A stretch of 64,000 nucleotides of DNA from Bacteroidetes bacterium RIFCSPLOWO2_12_FULL_35_15 (GCA_001769385.1 MEPB01000058.1:1-64000); one strand, 5' to 3'. Counted from the stretch's first letter, positions 1 through 11,035 are shown. The notes: generated by a model from the letters alone, not told the origin. Translations and numbers: made by a program.

Positions 1-83
1 GCATTTTCAAAATAGAATTTTTCTGAAAATTATGCACCATTGATTTGCGCTTGCTTTATGGGACTTTTTGAGTGAACCCTAAC
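1..83 (+). repeat. Dispersed repeat tail cut by window edge
   Basis: This stretch is nearly identical to 11403-11485: both contain GAAAATTATGCACCATTG and GGGACTTTTTGAGTGAACCC with the same spacing. At 11.4 kb it follows directly on the ~135-bp repeat core, so the core of this copy probably lies just left of the window. No gene is seen in 84-213, which should carry the promoter of the next gene. Confidence 0.75.
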
Positions 84-213
84 TAATATTATTATCCCTT
101 CCATAAATTTTATTCCCTTCAATATCAATACTTTTATCTTTTGTAAAAGGATTCAATGAATTTCTTCTTTTACGATTAAGTAATAATTGTTATTTTCATC
201 AAAATCTATTCTC

Positions 214-3200
214 ATGAAAAATTTAAACACCGTTTTTTTTCTGATCTCTTTTTGCTTTTTAAGTAATGTCAATTATGCCGATAATGGGGCCTTAAAAAAA
301 GGCTGGTCCGCATTTATTACGAATGATCGTACGGAAGCGATCTTGCAATTTAAACAAGCAGCAAAAGATGCAGAAACGAAAGCAGAAGCAAATCTGGCCT
401 TGTCGTTAATAAGCAGGGATAATGGTGATAATGAATTAGCTTTTAATTATTTCATGGAGTTTTATAAATCTTCTGAAAACCCTTATCCTTATACATTTGC
501 TTTGTGGACCACACGTTGTATTAATAATGATTACAACAAAAAAAGTAAGAACCAGGTGGCATTATTAAAATTAATTGCGGAGGATCCCAAAGCAAATCAA
601 TGTATGCGTTCTTTGGCAAATTCAATGCTGGGTTATCATGCACAAAAAAGTAATGATTTTAAATCTTCGAAAGAATATTTTAATAAAGTGGATGTCGTGC
701 CTTTTGCACAAGCAGTGGGTCAATTTGAAAATGTTTCGGGAAGCGGATTTAATAAAGATTTTGGAGTACTGGCACATCCCAATTCAGATGCAATATTCAA
801 AAACAAAGTAGGCGCAGATGTAAAATGGTTGAATGTGAAAAATATTAGAAATGACAGGTGGTTTGATTTTGCATATAATTTCAATAATAGTGACGCTGTT
901 TGTTATGCTCAGTCATTTGTTAACAGTCCATCAGATCAGGAAGTCATACTGCGTGCAGGAGCATCCGGGGCAATCAAAATATGGGTAAATGATAAAATAG
1001 TGTGTTCAATTAATGAAGAGCAAAACACTGATCTGGATATTTACGGATTCACTATAAAATTAAACAAAGGGTATAATCGGATTTTAGTTCAGGTTGGGAA
1101 AAGTGAACTGGACAGATCTAATTTCATTGTTAGATTATTTGATCAAAAAGAAAATATTTTAACAGGACTCACGTACGCTCCTGATGCTCAGCCTTACTTA
1201 AAAGAAATAGTGTATAATGCAAAAGAGGTTCCGTTTTTTGCCGATAACTATTTTGAAGAAAAATTAAAATCCGACCCCGAAAATTTATTGTATTTGTTAA
1301 TGCAAGGCGAAATTAATTTGCGTAATGATAAAGCTTATGAAGCAAGAAAGTCATTTACAAAAGCCGCTTCCATGGCACCAAATTGCACCTACGTTACCGA
1401 AAGATTAATTGAATCTTATGTACGGGATGATAATACAACGTTACAAACAAAAGCCGTTGAAAGTATCAAAACGAAAGATCCGGACAGCTATTTCGCGATC
1501 AAAGAATTTTATGATGATGCAATAGAAAAAGAAGATTATGATGCCGCTGAAAAGTTATTGAGTAAATTAATTTCTATCTATGGAAATACATTTTTAACGG
1601 ATGCACTAAATCTTGATGTGTATGTAAAACGTAAAAAGTTTGACAATATCGTTACAGTTGGGAAAGAGCTGTATGATAAATATCCCGATAATTGGGAGAT
1701 CGTAAATTTAAAATATACAATTGAAACCAGTGTAAATAAAGATTACGATAAGGCAAATGATATTCTTGTAAAATACATAAAAACGAATAACAACGAAGAG
1801 GCAACAACTATTTTAGCAAATAATTATTTTAAAAAAGGAAACGTTCAAAAAGGATTTGATATCTATTTAAAACGAATAGAGAATTATCCTTATGCAACAG
1901 GCTATTATGAAGATGTTTCTGACCTGTATTTTTCAAAACAAGATTATGAAATATCCGAACAATGGACAAAAAAAACCTTGGAAATTTGTCCGTTCAATGG
2001 GTATTATTGGAATCAGTTAGGAAAAATATACGAAGCCATGAACAAAACCGAGGAAGCAAAAATTGCTTTCGCAAAGTGTATTTATTTCTCGCCAACAAAT
2101 TATGAAGCGCATAAATTGCTTCGTAAAATGGAAAATAAAAAAGATCTGTTTGAATATTTTGAAGAAAATGATATCGCGGCTTTATATAATAATTCCCCTA
2201 AAGCTGCTGCATTTCAGGAAGATAACAGTATTGTTTTGTTAAATGATATGCAGCGTATCGTATATCCGGAAGGCGCCACTGAACAGAAGACAGATATATT
2301 AATAAAAATATTCAACCAGGCAGGAATTGATTCCTGGAAAGAATATTCAATCGGATATAATGATTACACTCAACGTCTAATTATTGAAAAAGCAGAAGTA
2401 ATGAAACCCGATGGAAATAAGGTAAAATCAGAGGCCAATGGGAATCAATTGGTATTTACTTCTTTGGAGATTGGCGATGCAATTCATATTACTTATCGTA
2501 TAGAAGACTATGTATATGGACAATTGGCTTCCCATTTTACAGATCGGTTTAATTTAAATTTTAATTTGCCGGTTGGTAAAGCAAAGTATAGTTTATTGGT
2601 ACCTTCTAAAACAAAATTTAATTATAAAGTTTTAAATACAGATGTTCAACCAAAAATTACTTCACCTGAAGAAGGATATCAGCTGTATGTTTTTGAAAAA
2701 AATGATCTGGTTGGATTAAAAAGCGAACCGTATATGCCACCGTTAGATGATGTTGGAATGGTGGTAGATGTGTCTTCAATACCTGATTGGAGTGTGATCA
2801 GTAATTGGTATGCCGACCTGGCAAATACAAAAGCCAAATCTGATTTTGAGATCAAAGAAGTGGTAAGTGATATTTTTAAGGACAAACCAAAAACATTAAC
2901 TGAATTACAAAAGGCGAAATTTATTTACGAGTTCATCGAGAAGAATGTGAGTTATAGTAATGTTTCTTTCTTGCATGGAGCATTCATCCCACAAAAAGCA
3001 TCCCGCACTTTAAATACAAAACTTGGCGATTGTAAAGATGTTTCCACTTTATTTGTGGCCATGTGTAAAGAGGTGGGTATGGTTGCAAATCTGGTGCTGG
3101 TGAATACAAGGGACAATGGTGATAATAACCTTCCTCAACCAACTGTTGGGTTTAATCATTGTATAGCCCATTTAATAGCTGACAAAAAAGAATATTTTAT

Positions 3201-3975
3201 TGAACTAACAGACAATAAATTATCATTTTCCACCATAAGCAGTTTCCTGAATAATACATCCATACTTCAAATTCCTACCGAAACAAAAACTGTTTCAGGG
3301 CAATTAGAAAGGTTGAAAACAAAAAATACAGTACCCAATAATATCATTCGTAAATCAAGTATATCATTTAAAAATAACGACCTTTCAGTAAACAGAAACA
3401 CCATACGAACAGGAGTGTTTGCTGATGGAACACGATATGATTTTGCGGAGTTGGGAAAAGAGGAACAAATGAAAACAATGAGCCAGTCTATTGGTTCAGA
3501 TTTTACCACACCAATTAAATTAAACGAGTTAACATTTGAAAACCTTTCGGATCTGAAAGATACTGTTACTTATAAATTGAATTTCACAGTTTCAAATGCG
3601 TTGATGGAAGTGGCGGGGATGAAGATCATTAAAATTCCATGGTCCGAGTCATATTCAAGTTTGGATTTCCTGACCCTGGAAAAAAGAAAGTACAATTTTA
3701 ATCTATGGTACTTCTCGTCTTTCGAGCTTGCAAGTGAAGAATTATCAATTGAAATACCACCAGGTAAACTATTGGTGGAACTTCCTAAATCAGTCTTAAT
3801 AAATAATGATCTTATAAGTTATTCTTTAACTTATAAAATGGCAGGAACAAAACTATTGGCTACACGAACACTTAAATTTAATAAAGAAATAGTGACTCCT
3901 GAGCAATATAATAATTTCAAAGAATCATTTACAAAGATATCAGAAGCTGATTCGAAACAGATAGCGTTTAAGTAG
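214..3975 (+). CDS. Exported TPR and transglutaminase-like (DUF3857) protein
   Basis: A 1253-residue exported protein. I chose the ATG at 214 because it begins a clean signal peptide (MKNLNTVFFLISFCFLSNVNYA); an in-frame TTG at 187 would add nine residues ahead of it. The N-terminal half is rich in TPR-like helical repeats (about residues 10-160 and 370-660). A DUF3857-like beta domain follows, then a transglutaminase/cysteine-protease-like core with Cys940 in GDCKD, His982 in FNHC and Asp1000 in LTDN, which make a plausible catalytic triad. Such proteins are common in Bacteroidota and are presumed periplasmic or outer-membrane associated; the substrate is unknown. It stands alone, with a REP hairpin just after the stop codon. 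The domain assignment is firm and the function open. Confidence 0.88.
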   Translation: MKNLNTVFFLISFCFLSNVNYADNGALKKGWSAFITNDRTEAILQFKQAAKDAETKAEANLALSLISRDNGDNELAFNYFMEFYKSSENPYPYTFALWTTRCINNDYNKKSKNQVALLKLIAEDPKANQCMRSLANSMLGYHAQKSNDFKSSKEYFNKVDVVPFAQAVGQFENVSGSGFNKDFGVLAHPNSDAIFKNKVGADVKWLNVKNIRNDRWFDFAYNFNNSDAVCYAQSFVNSPSDQEVILRAGASGAIKIWVNDKIVCSINEEQNTDLDIYGFTIKLNKGYNRILVQVGKSELDRSNFIVRLFDQKENILTGLTYAPDAQPYLKEIVYNAKEVPFFADNYFEEKLKSDPENLLYLLMQGEINLRNDKAYEARKSFTKAASMAPNCTYVTERLIESYVRDDNTTLQTKAVESIKTKDPDSYFAIKEFYDDAIEKEDYDAAEKLLSKLISIYGNTFLTDALNLDVYVKRKKFDNIVTVGKELYDKYPDNWEIVNLKYTIETSVNKDYDKANDILVKYIKTNNNEEATTILANNYFKKGNVQKGFDIYLKRIENYPYATGYYEDVSDLYFSKQDYEISEQWTKKTLEICPFNGYYWNQLGKIYEAMNKTEEAKIAFAKCIYFSPTNYEAHKLLRKMENKKDLFEYFEENDIAALYNNSPKAAAFQEDNSIVLLNDMQRIVYPEGATEQKTDILIKIFNQAGIDSWKEYSIGYNDYTQRLIIEKAEVMKPDGNKVKSEANGNQLVFTSLEIGDAIHITYRIEDYVYGQLASHFTDRFNLNFNLPVGKAKYSLLVPSKTKFNYKVLNTDVQPKITSPEEGYQLYVFEKNDLVGLKSEPYMPPLDDVGMVVDVSSIPDWSVISNWYADLANTKAKSDFEIKEVVSDIFKDKPKTLTELQKAKFIYEFIEKNVSYSNVSFLHGAFIPQKASRTLNTKLGDCKDVSTLFVAMCKEVGMVANLVLVNTRDNGDNNLPQPTVGFNHCIAHLIADKKEYFIELTDNKLSFSTISSFLNNTSILQIPTETKTVSGQLERLKTKNTVPNNIIRKSSISFKNNDLSVNRNTIRTGVFADGTRYDFAELGKEEQMKTMSQSIGSDFTTPIKLNELTFENLSDLKDTVTYKLNFTVSNALMEVAGMKIIKIPWSESYSSLDFLTLEKRKYNFNLWYFSSFELASEELSIEIPPGKLLVELPKSVLINNDLISYSLTYKMAGTKLLATRTLKFNKEIVTPEQYNNFKESFTKISEADSKQIAFK

Positions 3976-4013
3976 AAAAAAGGAGAGGGGGAGTGTTGAA
4001 AATATTCTCGTTA

Positions 4014-4056
4014 AGCGGAGCGTCTCGCTCCGCTTCTTTTAACCGGCATCTTGCCG
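4014..4056 (+). repeat. REP hairpin (family of the 21-kb RAYT)
   Basis: A 9-bp stem AGCGGAGCG/CGCTCCGCT with loop TCT is followed by a short spacer and a second hairpin CGGCATCTTGCCG. The two-hairpin layout matches the copies flanking the transposase remnant at 21.0-21.6 kb. It lies just after the stop of the preceding gene. Confidence 0.8.
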
Positions 4057-4098
4057 TAAGCAAATAAAAATAATTGTGATTAAATTAGAAGATAAAAA

Positions 4099-4824
4099 TC
4101 ATTTCAGATCCCTCATAAACATTAATAAAGCCATCCAGTACTCATGATAATCTGCGGTTGATTTCCATAAGGCTTTTGAGCCATGTTCACCTTTTCCGGA
4201 AGGAGTACATTGTTTTTTGTTTGGAGATTTAATATCTTTTAGTAGTGTACTTACATCGGCAGCTTCCGCTTTTGCAGATGCAGCAAACAGTGGTTTGTCA
4301 TAATTTTTAATTGCCTCTTTTAAATTTAATTTGGCTCCAAAATGTTCACCCGGGCTAAATGCAATTACTGCTTTTACTTTATCATTGGTAGTTCCGATTT
4401 TTAATGCAAGAGAAGCACTATACGAGCTGCCCACCAATACTACTTTTTTATTGCTTTTTTTAAATGCATAATCTATTGCTGAAAGTATATCTTGTTCTGC
4501 ATCCAGAAAAGTGTTGGGTTTGTTTTTTGATTTTGCGCCAAATGCCGTTTCGTTATTTACTCCATTTACTGCGTCTCCTGAACGTAGATCAATGGCAATG
4601 CAATTGTATCCGAATTTTGTGAATTTAGGAGCTGTTTCCTTGTATTCTCCACGACTATAACCAGCCTGGTGACAAAGTATCATGTAGGGTAAGGAATCAC
4701 TTACAAAATAGAGGTCGGCCGTAATAATTACTCCATCTTTTGATAAAAAAGTGATACTGGTTTGAGATCTCATGGTGTGGATAAACAGAAGCAAGATCAA
4801 ACTAAGCAGAATATTTTTTTTCAT
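4099..4824 (-). CDS. Exported alpha/beta hydrolase family protein
   Basis: About 241 residues from the ATG at 4824, which opens a signal peptide (MKKNILLSLILLLFIHTMRSQ); an ATG four codons upstream is possible but poorer. The protein resembles dienelactone-hydrolase-type alpha/beta hydrolases: a strand ending in LCHQAGYSRGEY (oxyanion-hole region), AIDLRSG, a nucleophile elbow VLVGSSYSAS (GxSxS rather than GxSxG), FSPGEHFG, and a late GEHGSKAL that could supply the catalytic His. It is probably a periplasmic or surface esterase/hydrolase of unknown substrate. It is convergent with the preceding gene, with a REP element between, and is monocistronic in this window. Confidence 0.8.
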   Translation of the reverse strand: MKKNILLSLILLLFIHTMRSQTSITFLSKDGVIITADLYFVSDSLPYMILCHQAGYSRGEYKETAPKFTKFGYNCIAIDLRSGDAVNGVNNETAFGAKSKNKPNTFLDAEQDILSAIDYAFKKSNKKVVLVGSSYSASLALKIGTTNDKVKAVIAFSPGEHFGAKLNLKEAIKNYDKPLFAASAKAEAADVSTLLKDIKSPNKKQCTPSGKGEHGSKALWKSTADYHEYWMALLMFMRDLK

Positions 4825-4952
4825 AATACAATTCATTTAGATAGAGCGAATGTAAGAAAAATAGTATAAAACATGCCTCGTCAAACTAAACTTAATTGAA
4901 TATTGTGATTTTTAGTTATGATGTATTTCGACCAAGAAGAAATCTTATCTCG

Positions 4953-5078
4953 ATTAGCAGATTTCTCTCTTCATTTCATTCCGTTCGAAATGAACTGTGT
5001 TAATTCATTTCGAGCGTAGGGAGAAACCTCTTCTTCGATTAACAGATTTCTCTCTTCATTTCATTCCGTTCGAAATGA
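4953..5078. repeat. Local direct duplication with inverted elements
   Basis: A ~40-bp block (CGATTAGCAGATTTCTCTC, then a TTCATTTCATTCCG segment, then TTCGAAATGA) occurs at about 4953-4993 and again, almost unchanged, at about 5036-5078. An inverted CATTTCGAGC segment lies between them. There is no coding signal. The gene-free interval 4837-5576 is otherwise filled by dispersed repeat material. Confidence 0.7.
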
Positions 5079-5252
5079 CACACACGGGTTAGGTGAAGAT
5101 GCCGAAAGTCGAAGAGCACAGGTCATCCTGAGTTTGTCGAAGAGTGCGGAACACTTGGACAAACACCCTTCGACTTCGTTTAGGAAAGGCTCAAACTTTT
5201 TCGACTTGCATACTCTTTTCGACTGAATGAAGAGTTTGATTGTGAAAGAGCG

Positions 5253-5383
5253 GGTGAGGATTGAACAAACACGATGAAGTTTCGCGGTGAACTTCAATTT
5301 TTTTGAAGGTCTTGGTGCGAGCTTTAGCCGCGCACTTAGACATTCATAAAAATGAAGAGAGGAGCGGAGGAATCGTTTGTTCT
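5253..5383 (-). repeat. Dispersed ~135-bp repeat core, copy A
   Basis: On the minus strand this reads AGAACAAACGATTCCTCC, then AAGTGCGCGGCTAAAGCTCG, then TTCACCGCG and GTTTGTTCAATCC. The same order is seen at 11274-11406, 16438-16572 and 25820-25957. A hairpin GTGCG/CGCAC encloses CGGCTAAAGCT. Open reading frames crossing this block look spurious because they translate repeat DNA. Confidence 0.8.
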
Positions 5384-5576
5384 TGATTTTTTGTTTCTTT
5401 TTGATCAAGCAAAAAGAAAAAGAGGTCAAGGAAAATAAGGATTTTGTATTTAAACGTTTGCTCCCGACACAATTAAAATTCTTTGAAAGCACCAACAACA
5501 TTGCTATTCGTGGTGTTAGTTGAACCCTGTTTACAAAAGCGTTGTTAACGAACTCCGCAAGGGCGACAAGCATCAT

Positions 5577-5613
5577 AAAAAAAGCCCTGATCTTATTAAA
5601 ATCAGGGCTTTTA
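5577..5613 (-). terminator. Rho-independent terminator of atpDC
   Basis: Stem AGCCCTGAT/ATCAGGGCT with a 9-nt loop, followed on the minus strand by a run of seven T. It lies 20-55 bp after the atpC stop codon. Confidence 0.88.
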
Positions 5614-5633
5614 TATTTCGTAAGAACAACTAT

Positions 5634-5873
5634 CTATGCCTCAGCAAGAATAATAATTTTATTATTTAATACTTCAACAACGCCTCCATTGATCTCAAAA
5701 TTCTCCACTTCTTTTTTAGCATTCGTAATTTTTACTGTTCCTTTTTTTAGTGTTGCAATAATAGGAGCATGGTTTTTTAAAACCCCGAAAGAACCTTCGG
5801 CACCTGGTAATTTTACAGCATCCACATCGCCACTGTACACTTTTTTATCCGGAGTTATAATTTCTAAAAACAT
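5634..5873 (-). CDS. atpC: F1F0 ATP synthase subunit epsilon
   Basis: A 79-residue epsilon subunit of the F1 central stalk. It has the N-terminal beta-sandwich only: the family hallmarks LEIITPDKKVYSGDVDAVKLPG, here seen as LEIITPDKK and AVKLPGAEGSFGVLKNHAP, are present. The C-terminal helical hairpin of longer (~135-residue) epsilon subunits is missing, which is usual in Bacteroidota and implies no epsilon-type autoinhibition through that hairpin. It lies downstream of atpD on the same strand, with ~80 bp between, and ends at a strong terminator. The other F1F0 genes are not in the window, so the atp genes are split as in many relatives. Confidence 0.95.
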   Translation of the reverse strand: MFLEIITPDKKVYSGDVDAVKLPGAEGSFGVLKNHAPIIATLKKGTVKITNAKKEVENFEINGGVVEVLNNKIIILAEA

Positions 5874-5956
5874 AGATTTGAGATTTGAGATTTAAGATTT
5901 GAGAATAGTTGTGAGTTCGATTTCTCAATACTCACATCTAATATCTCATGTCTATA

Positions 5957-7516
<1,560 letters not shown>

Positions 7517-7677
7517 TTATTCAGCTAAAAAAACGATTGTTAATATTTTTATAATTAATTTCGGCACTCCAAATTCACTCAAAAATTTATGGGATGGATA
7601 CTTGTTCTGAGCCTTGATTTTTAAGCAATTATCGAAACTTGTTTGTAATGCCTGAGTAAAAAATATTATTTTAAAGA

Positions 7678-8610
7678 ATGAAGGTTTATACCGATATTAA
7701 TGAATTTAAGAATGTGAAGAATGCGGTAGTTACTACCGGGACTTTTGACGGGGTTCATTTGGGACATCAGAAAATTATTTCCCGGTTAAAAGATGTGGCA
7801 AGATCCATTGATGGAGAGACCGTATTGCTCACTTTTTACCCGCATCCCAGGATGGTGCTTTTCCCTGAAGATAATGAACTGAAGTTAATAACAACCCAAA
7901 GCGAAAAAATAGAATTACTTGAGAAATTCGGGGTTGACCATTTGATCATTTATCCTTTTACAAAGGAGTTTTCAAGACTTTCATCAATAGAATTTGTACG
8001 AAATATTTTAGCGAATAAAATTAAAACCAAAAGACTTGTTATTGGCTATAATCATCATTTTGGAAGGAACAGGGAAGGTAGCTTCGAGCATTTGAAAGAG
8101 TATGGACCCTTATATGGTTTTGAAGTGGAAGAAATCCCTGCTGAAGACATTGATAGTAATGAAATCAGTTCTACGAAAATCCGAAAAGCATTGCAGTCAG
8201 GTGATATCAAAGTAGCTACCAGTTATTTAGGCCATTTTTATTCGTTAACCGGAAAAGTTATGGAGGGGAAGAAAAATGGCCAGGGTATTGGATTCCCAAC
8301 AATCAATTTACAGGTTAAAGATAAATATAAACTAATCCCGGCTGATGGGGTTTATGCAGTGAAAGTGAAACATAGTGGCATGATGTATGGAGGAATGTTG
8401 AACATCGGAAATAATCCAACGATAGAAGGGAAGGGGAGAAGCATAGAAGTTAATGTTTTCGGTTTTAATAAAGATATCTATCAGGAAGAGGCAACCATTT
8501 ATTTTATTGAACGACTTCGTGATGAGGTAAAGTTTAATAACTTAGAGGAATTGAAAAGCCAATTAGCAAAAGATAAAGAAAAAGCATTACAAATTTTAGA
8601 ACAGAACTAA
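7678..8610 (+). CDS. ribF: Bifunctional riboflavin kinase / FAD synthetase
   Basis: A 310-residue enzyme that makes FMN from riboflavin and FAD from FMN in the cytoplasm. The N-terminal adenylyltransferase half has the nucleotidyltransferase signature GTFDGVHLGHQ at residues 21-31 and EISSTKIRKAL near 160. The C-terminal riboflavin kinase half has GIGFPTINL near residue 200 and the MLNIGNNPT and VFGFNKDIY segments. The length matches the family. It is divergent from atpD across ~215 bp. Downstream is a short palindromic repeat rather than an obvious terminator. Confidence 0.96.
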   Translation: MKVYTDINEFKNVKNAVVTTGTFDGVHLGHQKIISRLKDVARSIDGETVLLTFYPHPRMVLFPEDNELKLITTQSEKIELLEKFGVDHLIIYPFTKEFSRLSSIEFVRNILANKIKTKRLVIGYNHHFGRNREGSFEHLKEYGPLYGFEVEEIPAEDIDSNEISSTKIRKALQSGDIKVATSYLGHFYSLTGKVMEGKKNGQGIGFPTINLQVKDKYKLIPADGVYAVKVKHSGMMYGGMLNIGNNPTIEGKGRSIEVNVFGFNKDIYQEEATIYFIERLRDEVKFNNLEELKSQLAKDKEKALQILEQN

Positions 8611-8658
8611 AAAGATTCCGTTTTAAATTTCTTAATATAATTTAACTGTATTGAGAAT

Positions 8659-8712
8659 GTCATTCCGACCACTTCGGCTTCGCTCAGTGTAAACTCCGCG
8701 GAGGAATCTTTA
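8659..8712. repeat. Short palindromic GTCATTCCGAC-type repeat
   Basis: The arms GTCATTCCGACC and CGGAGGAATCTTTA recur in opposite order at 13131-13214, where TAAAGATTCCTCCG precedes GGTCGGAATGAC. This is a short interspersed intergenic element with no coding potential. Confidence 0.55.
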
Positions 8713-8782
8713 TAATTATTAACATAATTATAAAAAATGTAAACAGGCCAAAGTAATTTTATTTCGTGCAAAAAAACAAATA

Positions 8783-9418
8783 TTGAAACCACAAAAAACA
8801 TATAAAAACATCCTGAGAATTTCTTCAATTGTATTGTTGCTAATTGTTTTGTCCTTTCAAAAAATAACCGCCCAAAATCAATTGCTGGATTCCCTTACCT
8901 TAGACACACTTACAGCCTATACCAATCTTCAGGAAGCATTAAAAAATCCGGAGCTGGTTATTAAGCTAGAATTAAGAAAAAAGAAATTGAAAGAATTCCC
9001 GATGGAAATATTTAAGTTCCCTAATCTTCAGTATCTGGATCTCAGTAAAAACGATATCAAAGAGATCCCTGCCGAAATAGGACAATTAAAGAACTTACAA
9101 TATTTTGCGATCTCAAAAAACGGTTTAGAATCATTGCCGCCACAAATCGGAGAATTAACTAATTTGTATTTTCTGAATGCCAATCAAAATGATCTCTCCA
9201 CATTACCTCCTCAAATAGGGAAACTTGTGAAGCTGAAAAAGCTTGATCTATGGAGTAATAATATTGATAAATATCCAAGCGAAATAAAAAACTTAACAAG
9301 TTTACGGATACTTGATCTTCGTGTAATTCTTATTCCGGATGAAGAACAGGATCGTGTTCAAAATTTATTGCCACATACAAAAATTTATTTTTCTCCTTAT
9401 TGTAAATGTCAGCAGTAA
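8783..9418 (+). CDS. Exported leucine-rich-repeat protein, TTG start
   Basis: A 211-residue protein. The only start that keeps the signal peptide is a TTG at 8783: reading upstream in frame there is no ATG before the stop at 8720, and the next internal Met lies inside the repeats. The signal peptide (about residues 1-31, ending KITAQ) is followed by four to five LRRs of the bacterial 23-residue type, such as LQYLDLSKNDIKEIPAEIG, LESLPPQIGELTNL and LSTLPPQIGKLVKL. A short Cys-containing tail (CKCQQ) follows. LRR proteins of this kind usually mediate protein binding at the envelope; the partner is unknown. Confidence 0.82.
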   Translation: MKPQKTYKNILRISSIVLLLIVLSFQKITAQNQLLDSLTLDTLTAYTNLQEALKNPELVIKLELRKKKLKEFPMEIFKFPNLQYLDLSKNDIKEIPAEIGQLKNLQYFAISKNGLESLPPQIGELTNLYFLNANQNDLSTLPPQIGKLVKLKKLDLWSNNIDKYPSEIKNLTSLRILDLRVILIPDEEQDRVQNLLPHTKIYFSPYCKCQQ

Positions 9419-9520
9419 ATGCATTTTTATTGCGGCCAGCGGGAAAAAGTTTTAAAATAATAATTTACTTATTTAAAATGTTTGTGTTAGAAGGGGTTGA
9501 TAATATATTTTTGTTAGTAC

Positions 9521-9608
9521 GTCATTGCGAGGAACGAAGCAATCTCCACGTAAAGCATTGTTTATAGATTGTATTTCTGCTTCAATGCAGAATGTTCCTC
9601 GTAATGAC
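9521..9608. repeat. Inverted-repeat element between LRR and GSCFA genes
   Basis: The arms GTCATTGCGAGGAAC (9521-9535) and GTTCCTCGTAATGAC (9594-9608) are reverse complements except for one pair, and enclose ~58 bp. GTCATTGCGAGGAAC-type arms are common as intergenic repeats in bacterial genomes. No gene is seen in 9419-9714. Confidence 0.75.
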
Positions 9609-9714
9609 GCTCCGAAGGTGATTTTTTGTTCAAAACAGGAATTCTCATTTACGTACATAAATTTAAAAAGTCTATGATGGAGATTTTACAATCATTACTA
9701 ATGACACTTAATTC

Positions 9715-10689
9715 ATGAACTTTCATCTTCAATTCCCAATTACTCCTTTTCCTGAAAAAATAAAGTACTCCCAACCGTTTTTATTTTTAGGTTCTTGTTT
9801 TGCTGAAAATATTGGAGAAACAATGCAAGACTATAAATTTAATGTAAAAATAAATCCTCATGGAGTTTTGTATAATCCTTTGAGTATAACTGTTGCTTTG
9901 CGCAGATATATGGAGAACAAAGAGATGCAAGAAAATGATTTGTTTTTTGCAAATGATTGCTGGAACTCATGGGAACATCATAGTCGATTTTCAAACATCA
10001 GTAAACAAGATTGCTTAGAGGAAATAAATCAGAATATTTCTACCACTCATGAAGATCTAAAAAAAGTTGAATGGTTATTCATAACCTTTGGTTCTGCGTT
10101 TGTTTATAAGCGAAAAGATACAGGTGGATTAGTTGGAAATTGTCACAAAATTCCTCAAAAAGAATTTACTAAGCACTTATTAACTACTAATGAAATTATT
10201 GTCGATTACAACAATTTAATCAAAGAAGTACATCTCATCAATCCGAAACTAAAAATTGTTTTTACCATTAGTCCGGTTCGATATATGCGTGATGGAGCAC
10301 TGGAGAATACAAGGAGCAAAGCACGGTTAGTTGAAGCGGTTCATGAATTAGTAGATATACATGCTAATGCATTTTATTTTCCTGCTTACGAATTAGTAAT
10401 TGATGATCTCCGTGATTATCGTTTTTATAAAACAGATCTGGTTCATCCCAACGAACAAGCAATTGAATATGTTTTTGAGAAATTAATGACAGCATCTTTT
10501 GATGAAGAAACGAAATCTCTTTTCGAAAAAATAAAAGAACTAAAAGCAGCAGCTTCGCACCGGCCTTTTAATTCAACAACGGCATCACACAAAAAATTTA
10601 AAGCAACTTATTTGGATCGTTGCATTCAATTAAAAGAAAAATTTCCTTATTTGGATTTAAGTGATGAGGTGAAGAGGTTTGGTGTGTAA
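9715..10689 (+). CDS. GSCFA domain protein
   Basis: A 324-residue GSCFA-family protein, with the name-giving motif GSCFAENIG at residues 26-34. It also has INPHGVLYNP, LFITFGSAFVYKRK, VFTISPVRYMRDG and a C-terminal KTDLVHPNEQAIEYVFEK block. The last resembles the terminal Asp-x-x-His of SGNH hydrolases, and the GSCFA motif may supply the Ser; that catalytic reading is an inference. No signal peptide is seen, so it is probably cytoplasmic. The family is widespread in Bacteroidota and has no firmly assigned substrate that I know of. It is followed by a long gene-free repeat field. Confidence 0.9.
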   Translation: MNFHLQFPITPFPEKIKYSQPFLFLGSCFAENIGETMQDYKFNVKINPHGVLYNPLSITVALRRYMENKEMQENDLFFANDCWNSWEHHSRFSNISKQDCLEEINQNISTTHEDLKKVEWLFITFGSAFVYKRKDTGGLVGNCHKIPQKEFTKHLLTTNEIIVDYNNLIKEVHLINPKLKIVFTISPVRYMRDGALENTRSKARLVEAVHELVDIHANAFYFPAYELVIDDLRDYRFYKTDLVHPNEQAIEYVFEKLMTASFDEETKSLFEKIKELKAAASHRPFNSTTASHKKFKATYLDRCIQLKEKFPYLDLSDEVKRFGV

Positions 10690-10717
10690 AGAGTTTTATT
10701 GTCTTTTATTTTAGAGC

Positions 10718-10924
10718 CTGTTTAAATTTTGTTCAAGTATAAAAAAATCATTATAAGTAAAAGTGCGAGTCACTTCGAGTGCGACTAAAAGGAGCGTATC
10801 GAGAAGTTTGGAATTATTAAACAATAAATCTTGGCACATTCTCGATACACCTTCCTAAAAAGGAAGGCTACTCGAACTGACAACCCGCTTCCTATAACAA
10901 ATAATTTGAACAAAATTTAAACAG
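10718..10924. repeat. MITE-like element with perfect 19-bp inverted ends
   Basis: CTGTTTAAATTTTGTTCAA at 10718-10736 is the exact reverse complement of 10906-10924. The interior pairs further: GGAGCGTATCGAGAAG near 10795 faces CATTCTCGATACACCTTCC near 10845. There is no ORF. A related copy in the opposite orientation begins at 15801 and shares the GGGTTGTCAGTTCGAGTAGC and CTTCTCGATACGCTCC segments. Confidence 0.85.
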
Positions 10925-10938
10925 TCTCCCTAGTTGGT

Positions 10939-11035
10939 CGGAGCGTCCTCGCTCCGTCCTTTTTTACCAGCATCTTGCCGAAGAAAAAATAAGGCGAGAC
11001 GTCATGTTAAAACAAGCGTAGCGAGACGCTACGCT
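10939..11035. repeat. Paired REP hairpins in opposite orientation
   Basis: A REP unit CGGAGCG/CGCTCCG followed by a CAGCATCTTGCCG segment (10939-10980) faces a second hairpin AGCGTAGCG/CGCTACGCT at 11015-11035 whose outer flank TTAAC is inverted. Compared with other copies, the stem pair G-C in AGCGGAGCG is replaced by T-A in AGCGTAGCG, a compensatory change. Confidence 0.7.

Noticed and set aside
5061-5576. A 171-codon minus-strand frame in the repeat field
   Set aside because: It translates the dispersed repeat core and its flanks; the same words occur in the other repeat copies in various frames, so it is not a gene.
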